Assembly: GCF_008629685.1 (NCBI RefSeq)
Contig: NZ_VWSF01000017.1
Span: forward strand, 82,005-146,004
Origin: Adhaeribacter rhizoryzae
Lineage (GTDB): Bacteria; Bacteroidota; Bacteroidia; Cytophagales; Hymenobacteraceae
Direction: 5' to 3'
Length of the DNA stretch: 64,000 nucleotides
Positions 27,125 through 35,444 of the stretch are shown one piece after another. Below the pieces are notes generated by a model. It saw only the letters and a program-made list of their open reading frames with translations, searched no databases and was not told where the DNA came from. The position numbers were made by a program, and so were the translations under genes. Numbering within the stretch: the stretch's first letter is position 1; every line of letters begins with the position of its first letter.

Positions 27125-27160
27125 CAGCAGCCTCAGGCACCTGGGTGTCTGGGGCTGCTG
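27125..27160 (-). other. long intercistronic hairpin between rhaI and the kinase gene
   Basis: On the minus strand CAGCAGCC pairs with GGCTGCTG, and inside it CAG/CTG and CACC/GGTG extend the stem with small bulges. No T-tract follows on the minus strand, so it is not a standard terminator for rhaI. It may stabilise or process the mRNA, or attenuate the kinase gene. Confidence 0.6.
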
Positions 27161-27197
27161 TTTAAATTTAACTTTAATATAGAACTTTGCCGGAAAA

Positions 27198-28481
27198 TTA
27201 CAAACCAGTAGAGTAGGTTTTTTCGCCCCGCTGCTTGATTAACGCTTGCCGGATTTTTTGCTCGCGGTAAAAGGCAACCGGGTTTAAAGCAGCGCCGGCT
27301 TGTAAACGGGCCTCGGCCAGCAAAGGCCTTACATCGGTGCGGTAAGCATTTTGCAATATTTCCTGGGCCAAAGTGGCATCATTTTGCAATTGGGCTTTTT
27401 CCAGCGCCGGCCGGTCAATAATCAAAGCTTGGGCATAGGCCATCATAATGGCTTCTACCGATTGCATTAAATCTTCGAGCGGATCTTTTATGTTGTGGCT
27501 GGCATCAATCATCCAGCTTAATTCCGGATTTTTAATTTCGCTGCTGGTCATGCCGTCTACCAGTTCGTTAAATATTAAAAACAACTGGTAAGGTCGCATG
27601 GCGCCCACGGTTAAATCATCGTCGCCGTATTTAGAATCGTTGAAGTGGAAGCCGCCCAGTTTACCTTCCATTAAAAACCGCGATACAATCTGCTCGATGT
27701 TGGTATTAGGCAAATGATGACCTAAATCGACCAATCCTAAAGCTTTTTCGCCCAATTTCTGGCAGAAAAGGAGCGAAGAACCCCAGTCGGCTACAACAGT
27801 AGAGTAGAAGTGCGGCTCGTAAGGTTTGTACTCGATAAACACTTTCCAATCAGCGGGTAATTGGGCGTAAATTTGCTCGAAAGAATCTAAGGTACGGGCA
27901 AAAGAACGCCGGAAATTCTGCTGACCCGGAAAATCGGTACCATCCGAAAGCCAGATAGTTAAAGATTTAGAGCCTAGCTCTACGCCATGCCGGATAACTT
28001 CTACGTTATGGGCAATGGCCTGGTCGCGCACGGCTTTATCGGTATGCGACAGCGACCCAAATTTATACGAGTAATCCTGGTTTTCCTGGTCCTGGAAGGT
28101 ATTAGAATTAACCGCATCGAACTTCAGCTCAAAAGAAGCGGCCAGTTGCTGAATGGCTTTCGGATTTTGCGGAATATCCCAGGGAATGTGCAGCGAAATA
28201 GCGCCACTCGATTGGTTCAGGGCGTGGAGCAAACCCACGTCTTCAATTTTTTCTTCGAGGCTGCGGGGCTCGCCGCCCCCGGCAAACCGCCCGAAACGCG
28301 TACCACCGGTGCCTAAAGCCCAACTCGGAATAGCTACCTGAAAAGCCGCTAACCGTTCCAGAATAGTATTCACCTGATGCCCTTCGTCCTGCAATAAAGA
28401 AGCCAGCAGCCCATATTTCTTTTGGTGCAAAGCATTTCCCTGGCTGTTATGCTGGTCGATAAGCGATTTATCTAAAATCAT
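27198..28481 (-). CDS. rhaI: L-rhamnose isomerase, Pseudomonas type
   Basis: 427 residues, TIM barrel of the RhaI group (unrelated in sequence to E. coli RhaA). Characteristic segments: VAIPSWALGTGGTRFGRF, SLHIPWDIPQN, FDAVNSNTFQDQENQDYSYK, KVFIEYKPYEPHFYSTVVAD with the metal-binding Glu, LVDLGHHLPNTNIEQIV with Asp and His ligands, GGFHFNDSKYGDDDLTVGAM with further metal ligands. It interconverts L-rhamnose and L-rhamnulose with Mn or similar divalent ions. Third gene in the rhaT-aldolase-rhaI-kinase order; 176 bp from the aldolase gene. Confidence 0.93.
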   Translation of the reverse strand: MILDKSLIDQHNSQGNALHQKKYGLLASLLQDEGHQVNTILERLAAFQVAIPSWALGTGGTRFGRFAGGGEPRSLEEKIEDVGLLHALNQSSGAISLHIPWDIPQNPKAIQQLAASFELKFDAVNSNTFQDQENQDYSYKFGSLSHTDKAVRDQAIAHNVEVIRHGVELGSKSLTIWLSDGTDFPGQQNFRRSFARTLDSFEQIYAQLPADWKVFIEYKPYEPHFYSTVVADWGSSLLFCQKLGEKALGLVDLGHHLPNTNIEQIVSRFLMEGKLGGFHFNDSKYGDDDLTVGAMRPYQLFLIFNELVDGMTSSEIKNPELSWMIDASHNIKDPLEDLMQSVEAIMMAYAQALIIDRPALEKAQLQNDATLAQEILQNAYRTDVRPLLAEARLQAGAALNPVAFYREQKIRQALIKQRGEKTYSTGL

Positions 28482-28657
28482 TATTTGGAACTAAATAATT
28501 GGTGATTATATGCGGGGTTTATTTTAATTTTGAAAAGAGATAGCGGTACCGTGGATGGCTTTCCCAGGCTTCTGCCCGGAAAGAGTTAAAGTTAATAAAC
28601 CACCCAAATTTTTAACCAAAACAAACCAATTCCACGGTGACCGACTATTTCTGCAAA

Positions 28658-30784
28658 TTATCGAACAAAAGCGGCTGGTACGCCACCATCTACATTAATT
28701 ACGTTGCCGGTGCTCTTGTGCAACAGGCCACCTACGCATAAGAATACTGCGTTGGCAATATCTTCGGCTAATATTTCTTCGTTTAACACGGTGCGTTTGG
28801 CATAATAAGCCGGCAGTTCTTCAATAGAAATACCGTAGGCTTTGGCCCGACCGGCGGCCCAACCGCTTTCCCAAATTTTGCTGCCCCGGATTACGGCATC
28901 CGGATTTACTACGTTTACGCGAATTTTTTCGGGCCCCAGTTCGGCTGCCATCAGGCGCGACATGTGCAACTGCGCGGCTTTGGCGGTACCATAGGCTACG
29001 TTGTTCGGACCGGAAACCAAGGCGTTTTTACTTACAATATTTACAATGTCGCCCCCAATTTGCTGCTTGCGCAATATGCCCAAACCTTCTTTCGATACCA
29101 AAAACTGGCCTTTTACCAAAACATCCTGCAGAATATCGTAATCAGCTTCGGTGGTATCGGCAATAGATTTAGAGATAGATAAGCCGGCGCAGTTTACAAT
29201 AATATCGACCCCGCCAAAGCTTAAATTAGCGGTTTTAAAAGCATTTACAATGGCGTTACCATCGGTCACGTTTAAAGTGGCGGTTACGGCGGTATCTTTG
29301 CCAAAAACTTTTTTGAATTCGTCGTTTACCTCATTGAGCGCGTTATCGTTCATGTCGGTAATAACCACGCAGGCACCTTCCTGGGCAAGTTTTTCGGCAA
29401 TGGCTTTACCAATACCGCCCGAACCACCGGTTACCAAGGCAATTTTCCGCGATAAAGGTTTTTCTTTTGGCATCCGCTGTAATTTCGCTTCTTCCAGTAA
29501 CCAATATTCAATGTTAAAAGCTTCCTGCTCGGGTAAACCCTGGTATTCCGAAATGGCTTCGGCTCCGCGCATTACGTTAATGGCGTTAATGTAAAATTCG
29601 CTCGACACGCGAGCGGTTTGCTTGTCTTTGGCAAAAGAGAACATGCCTACGCCGGGGTACAAAATAATTACCGGGTTCGTGTCGCGGACGGCCGGGCTGT
29701 TGGTGTGCTTGCAGCGCTCGTAGTACGCATTATAACCCGCCCGATAATCTTCGAACTGCTGCACCAGTTGTTCTTTTAATTGCTGCGCATCCGATAAATC
29801 GGCCTCCGGTGTTAAGTTTAATACCAGCGGACGAATTTTAGTCCGTAAGAAGTGGTCGGGGCAACTGGTACCCATAGGCGCCAGTTTGTCTAAGTCGTTG
29901 CTGTTAATATATTCCAGTACCCGCTCATCATCGGTGAAATGGCCAATCATGCGGTTCTGGCTAGAGCACAAGCCGCGCAGCAAAGGAATTAAAGTGCTGG
30001 CTTTTTCCAGGCGTTGTTCTTTGGGCAAAGACTGAATTTTAGCGCCACCAAATACCGGGCGGTTTTTGCCGTAATTTTCGTTCAAATATTCCGAAGCCCG
30101 CTCGATGGTTTCTAAGGTATTTATATAGCTTTCGTAAGCGGTATCGCCCCAGGTAAATAAACCGTGGCTCCCTAAAATTAAGCCGGTTATACCGGGGTTT
30201 TCCTGTACGGTTCTTTCCAGAATTAAACCTAAATCGAAACCGGGTTTTTGCCAGGGCACCCAGGCCAGTTTGCCGCCAAATAATTCTTTAGTTATCTGCT
30301 CACCATTTTTGGCCGCCGCAATAGCAATAATCGCATCGGGGTGCAAATGATCTATGTGCTTAAAAGGCAGGAAAGCGTGTAAAGGGGTATCAATGGAGGG
30401 CGCTTTGGAATCGAGGTCGTAAATGCAGTGGTTAAACAAACCCACCATTTCGTCTTCGTTTTCTAAACCCCGGTAGCGTTTTTTCAGGCTGTGCAGTTTA
30501 TCTACGTAAAGCGCGGCCAATCCGCTTTTCTTTAAAGTACCCAAATCTCCGCCGGAACCTTTTACCCACATTACTTCTACTTCCTGGCCGGTAAGCGGAT
30601 CGGTTTCCATTACTTTACAACTGGTATTGCCGCCGGCATAGTTGGTTAAGCGTAAGTCGGCACCTAACAGGTTAGAACGATAGATTAAAAGGGCTACTTC
30701 GTCGTTGCCCAACGAGCTTGCTACTTCTTCGTCCCAAAGATAACTTACATACTTATAAGAGATTTTATCTACCGTATTTTCCAT
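28658..30784 (-). CDS. bifunctional rhamnulose-1-phosphate aldolase / L-lactaldehyde dehydrogenase
   Basis: 708 residues. Residues ~25-400 are a class II aldolase/adducin domain with zinc-site patterns (GGNTSCKVMET, VMWVKGSGGDLGTL, TPLHAFLPFKHIDHLHPDAI, ILGSHGLFTWGDTAYE). Residues ~440-705 are a classical SDR (LVTGGSGGIGKAIAEKL, IVNCAGLS, and YGTAKAAQLHM with catalytic Tyr and Lys). This TIGR02632-like fusion (RhaEW in other species) splits rhamnulose 1-phosphate to dihydroxyacetone phosphate and L-lactaldehyde, then oxidises the lactaldehyde. No signal peptide. Its own -7 box and direct-repeat operator lie upstream at 30880-30924. Confidence 0.93.
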   Translation of the reverse strand: MENTVDKISYKYVSYLWDEEVASSLGNDEVALLIYRSNLLGADLRLTNYAGGNTSCKVMETDPLTGQEVEVMWVKGSGGDLGTLKKSGLAALYVDKLHSLKKRYRGLENEDEMVGLFNHCIYDLDSKAPSIDTPLHAFLPFKHIDHLHPDAIIAIAAAKNGEQITKELFGGKLAWVPWQKPGFDLGLILERTVQENPGITGLILGSHGLFTWGDTAYESYINTLETIERASEYLNENYGKNRPVFGGAKIQSLPKEQRLEKASTLIPLLRGLCSSQNRMIGHFTDDERVLEYINSNDLDKLAPMGTSCPDHFLRTKIRPLVLNLTPEADLSDAQQLKEQLVQQFEDYRAGYNAYYERCKHTNSPAVRDTNPVIILYPGVGMFSFAKDKQTARVSSEFYINAINVMRGAEAISEYQGLPEQEAFNIEYWLLEEAKLQRMPKEKPLSRKIALVTGGSGGIGKAIAEKLAQEGACVVITDMNDNALNEVNDEFKKVFGKDTAVTATLNVTDGNAIVNAFKTANLSFGGVDIIVNCAGLSISKSIADTTEADYDILQDVLVKGQFLVSKEGLGILRKQQIGGDIVNIVSKNALVSGPNNVAYGTAKAAQLHMSRLMAAELGPEKIRVNVVNPDAVIRGSKIWESGWAAGRAKAYGISIEELPAYYAKRTVLNEEILAEDIANAVFLCVGGLLHKSTGNVINVDGGVPAAFVR

Positions 30785-30879
30785 GATATTTTGATAATTA
30801 TGAATAATTGTTTTGCTTAAACGTTATCAACTAAACCGAACTGCCGCCTAAAACCCATATTTAAGTAAGTGATGGTTAA

Positions 30880-30924
30880 CAAATCTAAAATTCTAAAAAG
30901 GGTAATCCATCCTGTACTATCCTG
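30880..30924 (-). promoter_or_regulatory. promoter and direct-repeat operator of the aldolase gene
   Basis: On the minus strand a -7 box TAGATTTG (30880-30887, exact TAnnTTTG) lies 96 bp ahead of the aldolase start. Upstream, spanning 30908-30924, is CAGGATAGTACAGGATG, two CAGGAT units with a 10-bp period. CAGGAT ends 21 bp before the -7 box, so the operator covers the -33 region. The same unit and spacing occur ahead of rhaT. Confidence 0.7.
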
Positions 30925-31017
30925 AGATCTGTTATATTTTTCTTAAAAAATAATACTTTTTGCGCCCGGCTACGGAATATTTTTAAATTTTTGTGCTACT
31001 GGTTTTAACTTTTGGCT

Positions 31018-32088
31018 TTAAGAGGCCAGGTAATTGCCGTAACCCACCACCATTGTAGATAATATTACCGTGGCAATACCCAGAATAATCATGCGCATGG
31101 TTTTGGGGCTGGCACCTTTCCATTCGTTAAAATAAATACCCCAGATATTACTTACAATAATAATAAACGCCATGTGTAGGGTCCAGCTAGAAAAACCTAA
31201 GCCGTTGGCCGAAAAAAGGCTTTCGCCCATGCCGTAAAAGAAGAACTGCAAATACCAGGTAGTACCGGCAATAGCCGAAAATAAATAGTTGCGGCCCAGG
31301 GGCGTGGCTTTATTGATGTAATCGCCGCCGGTTTTATTTTTAATATTCAAATAAATACACCAGATAAAATTGGTGGTTAAGCCACCCAATAATATTACCA
31401 CCAGTACCGGGTTGTTTTGCCAGAGCGGATCGATACCTTTGGCCACGGTGGCTTCGGCAATGGGCTTGCCGGTTTCGTAACCAAACGACATAAAAGCACT
31501 TAAAACACCCGAAAATATTGCCACCAGCAAACCTTTCGGGAAGTTGAATTCTTTAATATTTTCGGTTTTCTGTTCAGCGGAAAGTTCTTTTTCTTTCATG
31601 GTGCCGGCTTTGCCGCAAATGGCAATGCCCAGCAACGTAAGCATAACGCCCCCAAAAGTAACCAGGCCCGAAGTGGTGCTTAATAATTCCGAAATGGTTT
31701 TAGCATTGCCGGAGCGGCCGAAAAACTCGTAAAACATAGGCGGTATAAGCGTGCCGAAAGCCGCACAAAAGCCCAGCACAATGGCCATGCCCAGCGATAG
31801 ACCCAGGTAACGCATGGTTAAACCAAAGGTTAAACCCCCAATTCCCCACAACAAGCCCATGAGGTAGGTGTAAAATAAAGTAGTAGAATCGGTATTCAGT
31901 AAAGTTTCGAGGTAACCCGGCGCGGTAAGGGCTGCACCCAAAGGCGGTACAATCAGCCAGGAAAAAACACCGCCCACCAACCAGTAACTTTCCCAGGCCC
32001 ATTTCTTTACTTTATTAAAAGGAATATAAAAACTGCCGGAAGCAAAGCCCCCAATAAAATGATATAACAGACCAAAAAGTACTTGCAT
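31018..32088 (-). CDS. rhaT: L-rhamnose/H+ symporter
   Basis: 356 residues, ten membrane segments expected for the RhaT family. Family signs: GLLYHFIGGFASGSFYIPFN at the N-terminus, WESYWLVGGVFSWLIVPPLG, a small-residue-rich LLWGIGGLTFGLTMRYLGLS, the central cytoplasmic loop GKAGTMKEKELSAEQKTENI, GVLSAFMSFGYETGKPIAE and SSWTLHMAFIIIVSNIWGIY. Imports L-rhamnose with protons. First gene of the rha operon; promoter and operator lie just upstream. A second promoter before the aldolase means the operon can also be expressed from its second gene. Confidence 0.93.
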   Translation of the reverse strand: MQVLFGLLYHFIGGFASGSFYIPFNKVKKWAWESYWLVGGVFSWLIVPPLGAALTAPGYLETLLNTDSTTLFYTYLMGLLWGIGGLTFGLTMRYLGLSLGMAIVLGFCAAFGTLIPPMFYEFFGRSGNAKTISELLSTTSGLVTFGGVMLTLLGIAICGKAGTMKEKELSAEQKTENIKEFNFPKGLLVAIFSGVLSAFMSFGYETGKPIAEATVAKGIDPLWQNNPVLVVILLGGLTTNFIWCIYLNIKNKTGGDYINKATPLGRNYLFSAIAGTTWYLQFFFYGMGESLFSANGLGFSSWTLHMAFIIIVSNIWGIYFNEWKGASPKTMRMIILGIATVILSTMVVGYGNYLAS

Positions 32089-32202
32089 GGAAGTGTTTAA
32101 GAATTTGCCGGATTAAACATTTATTATTTCTGGAACCGGAAAGTTTTCGTTCGTGGCCCAAAATTGGTTTTAAGGTTTTAGTGTATAAAGAACAATTATG
32201 GC

Positions 32203-32247
32203 CTAATGTAAACAGGAATTCTAAATCGCGTATCCTGTTGTATCCTT
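32203..32247 (-). promoter_or_regulatory. promoter and direct-repeat operator of rhaT
   Basis: Plus-strand TATCCTGTTGTATCCTT at 32231-32247 is two ATCCTG-type units with 10-bp period (second unit ATCCTT). At the identical distance (21 bp between unit and box) as in front of the aldolase gene lies TACATTAG on the minus strand (32203-32210), a one-mismatch match to TAnnTTTG. The shared geometry supports both calls. Confidence 0.65.
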
Positions 32248-32427
32248 TTTGGGAAACTTTTTTCATTAATTTTCTAAATATTCGGTTTTAAAGCAGAAAA
32301 AATCAGGTTACAACTGTAAAAAGAAAATTGATTGGGCGCTATATTTTTAGCTGGCTATAAATGTATTCCCAAGCAGGGCGTAAAGAAGCTTTGTTTAAGG
32401 AAGCGCATTTTTACGGCGCTTTATTGG

Positions 32428-32472
32428 CAGGATAGTACAGGATAGTGGCGGACAAAGGGCGGCACTTATTTG
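32428..32472 (+). promoter_or_regulatory. third rha-type operator, in plus orientation
   Basis: CAGGATAGTACAGGATAG at 32428-32445 is the best copy of the direct repeat, here on the plus strand. At the matching distance, 32465-32472 reads CTTATTTG, keeping TTTG but not TA. No gene of recognisable kind starts within 430 bp on the plus strand, so this may be a remote site for rhaT or a promoter for an undetected transcript. Confidence 0.5.
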
Positions 32473-32915
32473 AAAATTTTGCTTAGCCGGGTTGCCCGCA
32501 AATAATATTATCCAGAAAAAATTAATGGTGATAGAGAAATAACCCAATATAAATTTCAGGGTAGTCAATTTATTAAAACCAAAGCTATTCAAGTTACAAT
32601 TTGTCGCCTTCAAAGTGCGTTTTCCGGTATTCAGCCATAATCATTTGCCTAGCCCCTCAGGCAACTACTATATTTACAACATCAAAACAAAATAAACCAA
32701 AACAGAAAGGAGTTTACTAATAGTTAAATAACAAAAGATGCCCGTTACTAATAAATATTCCTGTAATAAAACAGCAGGATTTAACCGCAGAAGTTAATCT
32801 TTTTCTTTTGCTGGTGCCGACCTTAAATTCTACTATACCTCATTTTGAGTAGCTGATTTTTAGCTATTTAATTGCTAAACGAACTGTACACTAATAAAAA
32901 AACTAAACCGAAACT
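32473..32915. other. intergenic region, no gene seen
   Basis: About 440 bp, AT-rich, between the third rha-type operator and the outer-membrane protein gene. A lone CAGGAT (near 32782) is present, without a partner. GAAAGGAGTTTAC near 32705 resembles a ribosome-binding site, but no ATG frame follows it. Confidence 0.4.
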
Positions 32916-33452
32916 ATGAAAAAAGTTACCTTACTTCTTGTTGCTTTCTTTTTTGCCTTTGCTTTATTGCCAGCCCAAGCCCAGGATGGTGGCCGCAGTA
33001 TAAATGTTAATGCCGGTATTGGCCTGGGTGTTTACAATGCAGGTGGCTTGCCCATTGGTGCTTCCGTTGAAGTAGGCATTAAAGATAATATTGCAGTGGG
33101 TGGTTTTGTAGATTATGCCCGTTATGGCCGTAACTGGGGTGGCTACCGCTGGAGTTATAACTTCCTGTATTTTGGTGCCCGCGGCTCTTACCATTTAGGC
33201 GATTTACTAAAAGAACTGGGTATGAGCGAAGATAAGTTCGACCCGTATGCCGGCTTATCTTTAGGCATCAGAACGGCTTCTTACAAAGATAATGTGGGTA
33301 TCGAAAATTATGATAGCCCTTATTCTTCGGCCAGCGTATTCTTAGGCGGCCACGTAGGTACCCGCTACTACTTCTCCGATAAAATTGGTGGTTTTGGCGA
33401 AGTTGGCTACGGCGTGTCGGCCCTGCGGTTAGGCGTAACCTTTAAACTTTAA
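32916..33452 (+). CDS. outer-membrane beta-barrel protein
   Basis: 178 residues. Sec signal peptide 1-22 (KKVTLLLVAFFFAFALLPA, cleavage after AQA). The remainder is composed of Gly/aromatic-rich amphipathic strands ending in the family's 'lrLGVTFKL' C-terminal strand: VNAGIGLGVYNAGGLPIGAS, YNFLYFGARGSYHLG, GHVGTRYYFSDKIGGFGEVG. A small OmpA/opacity-like 8-stranded barrel is most likely, in the outer membrane. The signal is strong, but specific role unknown. Followed by structured terminator-like sequences. Confidence 0.85.
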   Translation: MKKVTLLLVAFFFAFALLPAQAQDGGRSINVNAGIGLGVYNAGGLPIGASVEVGIKDNIAVGGFVDYARYGRNWGGYRWSYNFLYFGARGSYHLGDLLKELGMSEDKFDPYAGLSLGIRTASYKDNVGIENYDSPYSSASVFLGGHVGTRYYFSDKIGGFGEVGYGVSALRLGVTFKL

Positions 33453-33469
33453 TATTTTGGGTTTAAGAT

Positions 33470-33553
33470 AAAGTACAGCGGGGATTGGGTGGATATTCTG
33501 GTTTTGGTTTGTCAAACGAACTTCTAAATCAGAACCTTAGCTGTACTTTTCTT
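33470..33553 (+). terminator. long structured terminator-like hairpin
   Basis: AAAGTACAGC (33470-33479) pairs with GCTGTACTTT (33540-33549), and the interior holds TTCTG/CAGAA and GTTTG/CAAAC nested pairs, giving a long branched stem. It is followed by TTCTTACC. It starts 17 bp after the barrel gene. Confidence 0.6.
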
Positions 33554-34186
33554 ACCTCCCTTCATAAACTAAATAATATTTAACCAATACCTGCGCAATT
33601 CTTCTAAGATAAAAGTGTGAAAACCGGCAAAAGCCTTTCTACCCGTAAGTAGTCAGGCTTTTTCCATTTTATTACTTTTCTGAAATAGCAGGAATAAATT
33701 TATTAGGTAAGCTGCATCCTGAGCCGGAAAACTAACCAACCGAAATAAAAGTAGCAGGAAAACCATAAAATACATAAAGCTGGAAATATTTTTTGCGCAG
33801 CAATTACACAACTGACAATAATATTCGCTATCAGGTTAGCGTATGCAGCAACAATTTTTATACTGCTATCAGCAGAATAGGTTTTTTGAGTTTAGGCTGG
33901 TACTTAACGGGAATTGAATCAGCAATTTACCCTCCTGCCTGTAAAATAACAAGCAAGCGTAAGTATCAGTGTACTAATAGTCAATTACTTTGAATAAGCG
34001 AGTTATTAGTAAAATAAATATTAATAAATTATTGTTAACGAGCTTAAAATAGTATTTTTAATATATTTAAGTCTACAGAAATTTTTTTACTAAGTTTTAT
34101 GCAACTTTAATTTATTTAGAACGTAAGGCTTGTCTGGTATTTTTTTCTGGTTTTATATTTGTTTTACTAACCGGAAAAATTGGCAG
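33554..34186. other. intergenic region with a second hairpin at 33629-33662
   Basis: AAAAGCCT / AGGCTTTT (loop 18) followed by TCCATTTTATTACTTTTC at 33629-33662 is terminator-like in plus orientation. Elsewhere only short AT-rich frames (e.g. 33793-33993) with no coding character. Confidence 0.45.
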
Positions 34187-34435
34187 ATGAATCAGAAAGA
34201 TTATTTGGTGAGGGCCACTAACGACAAAGACTATAATATTCGGCTTTGTGAAATTTTGGCGACGGGCAGCGAAACAGAAGCTTACGATAAAATTTACATT
34301 ATTTACCGAACCCCCGAAGGAGAATATTTAAAAAGAGTGAAGCATTTCCATCCTTTGGCTGGTGCACCGGAAGTTACCTACGAAATAATCAGCAGTAAAG
34401 AATTCGCCCACTACGAGCAGCAAAAGCTTATCTGA
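34187..34435 (+). CDS. small hypothetical protein
   Basis: 82 residues from the ATG at 34187 (MNQKDYLVRATNDKDYNIRL); the open frame extends 19 codons upstream but that part is hydrophobic, AT-rich noise (FFWFYICFTN). Soluble, alternating charged strands: EAYDKIYIIYRTPEGEYLKR, VKHFHPLAGAPEVTYEIISS. Family not recognised. Single gene in a gene-poor stretch. Confidence 0.6.
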   Translation: MNQKDYLVRATNDKDYNIRLCEILATGSETEAYDKIYIIYRTPEGEYLKRVKHFHPLAGAPEVTYEIISSKEFAHYEQQKLI

Positions 34436-35027
34436 AAATTTTTTGCTTTAAGCTTTAACTGTAATTTTCTGCTGTTTAAATCCACTGCCAAACAACTTAA
34501 AGGTAATAGAAAAATTAGCCTTTCCGGATGGCTTTCCAGGCCTTGCATCCGCTAAATGTTCCGATTATCCGCCATAAAATACCCGACCCACCGCCGGGTA
34601 AGCAGCAATCTTATAATTTCTAAAAACATAAAGCTACTTTGAGGTACAAAGAAGCAGCCTTTTATTTTAATCTTATATTAAATTTCGAATTATTGGTAGT
34701 GGTGAGGTAGCGTTTGAAGAGGTAATTAAGTTAGAAAATTATCTTGTTTAAGGCCTTCGCTTAGAAATAACCGGGTGTTTAATCTTTGGTAAAAATACGT
34801 ATTTATAGGTCATAAGTACGTACTTGTTCTTTGTTTCGCCTTTTTTTAGTTATTGGATTATTTTATAAAATTTTAGGTAAATAATTTATAATCAAGAAAA
34901 TATTATGTGACAAATTAAAGAAGTATAAAATGCTATATTTTATCCTCAAAATATGGCAGCTTCTTCTTCTATAACCCCTCAACCAGTTTTACGTTTAGGT
35001 GGATGATTCAGGAATATAGCTATTTGG
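34436..35027. other. gene-poor intergenic region
   Basis: Nearly 600 bp without a supportable frame. Notable is the twin palindrome at 34793-34825 (listed separately). Confidence 0.4.
34793..34825. promoter_or_regulatory. twin 12-bp palindromes, candidate operator
   Basis: AAATACGTATTT (34793-34804) and AAGTACGTACTT (34814-34825) are two perfect palindromes around a TACGTA core. Their centres are 21 bp apart, two helical turns, so two dimers could bind the same face. Nothing else in the window repeats the pair. Confidence 0.45.
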
Positions 35028-35316
35028 CTATCGGAGTTGTTTATTGAAAACGCCTAATTTACATACCACAGTGGGCCGTAAAGCCTTTATTTCCGGAGAA
35101 TATTCCGGTAGCGGATTAATCGTAACTAAAAAAAATATTAATTCCTGGTTTTTCCCCGGATTAGCCACTAAGGTTACTGGTGCTGGTGCAGCATCTGGCA
35201 ATTCTTCTTTTCCCAGCAGTATTACGGCGGTTAAGAATAAATTTTGCTCTTGGCCCCAAAAAGCCAGGCAACAACCCATAATGCTGTCTTTAATAAAAAA
35301 TATCGGCTTTTCGTAA
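35028..35316. other. ambiguous ORF pair on opposite strands
   Basis: The plus frame 35044-35316 (90 residues, TTG start) and minus frame 35028-35279 (83 residues, ATG start) overlap fully. Codon use is plausible in both. The minus product begins hydrophobic (CCLAFWGQEQNLFLTAVILL) and the plus product is rich in Gly/Ser/Lys. I cannot decide which, if either, is real; comparative data would be needed. Confidence 0.3.
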
Positions 35317-35349
35317 AGAGTATCCGGCTACTAAGGTCTAAGTGGTACC

Positions 35350-35371
35350 ATTCGCAGGTTTTCAGGCGAAT
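35350..35371. promoter_or_regulatory. inverted repeat ahead of the glycan cluster
   Basis: ATTCGC, 10 bp, GCGAAT lies 74 bp before the first gene of the glycan cluster. A possible operator or a short hairpin; no second copy seen. Confidence 0.35.
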
Positions 35372-35444
35372 AACGCAGCTTATTATTTAAATAATTATTA
35401 CTAAACGCAGAACCATTTTAATCAGAAAATATCGACATAAAACC

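Noticed and set aside
28548..28638. ACCGTGGA...TCCACGGT inverted repeat
   Set aside because: Only 8 bp with 75 bp between arms; likely chance in this length of DNA.
32395..32613. 72-codon minus-strand frame across the third rha-type operator
   Set aside because: Composition follows the AT-rich background, and the operator repeat itself accounts for part of it.
33793..33993. 66-codon plus-strand frame
   Set aside because: No conserved pattern, no ribosome-binding site, in a gene-free AT-rich region.
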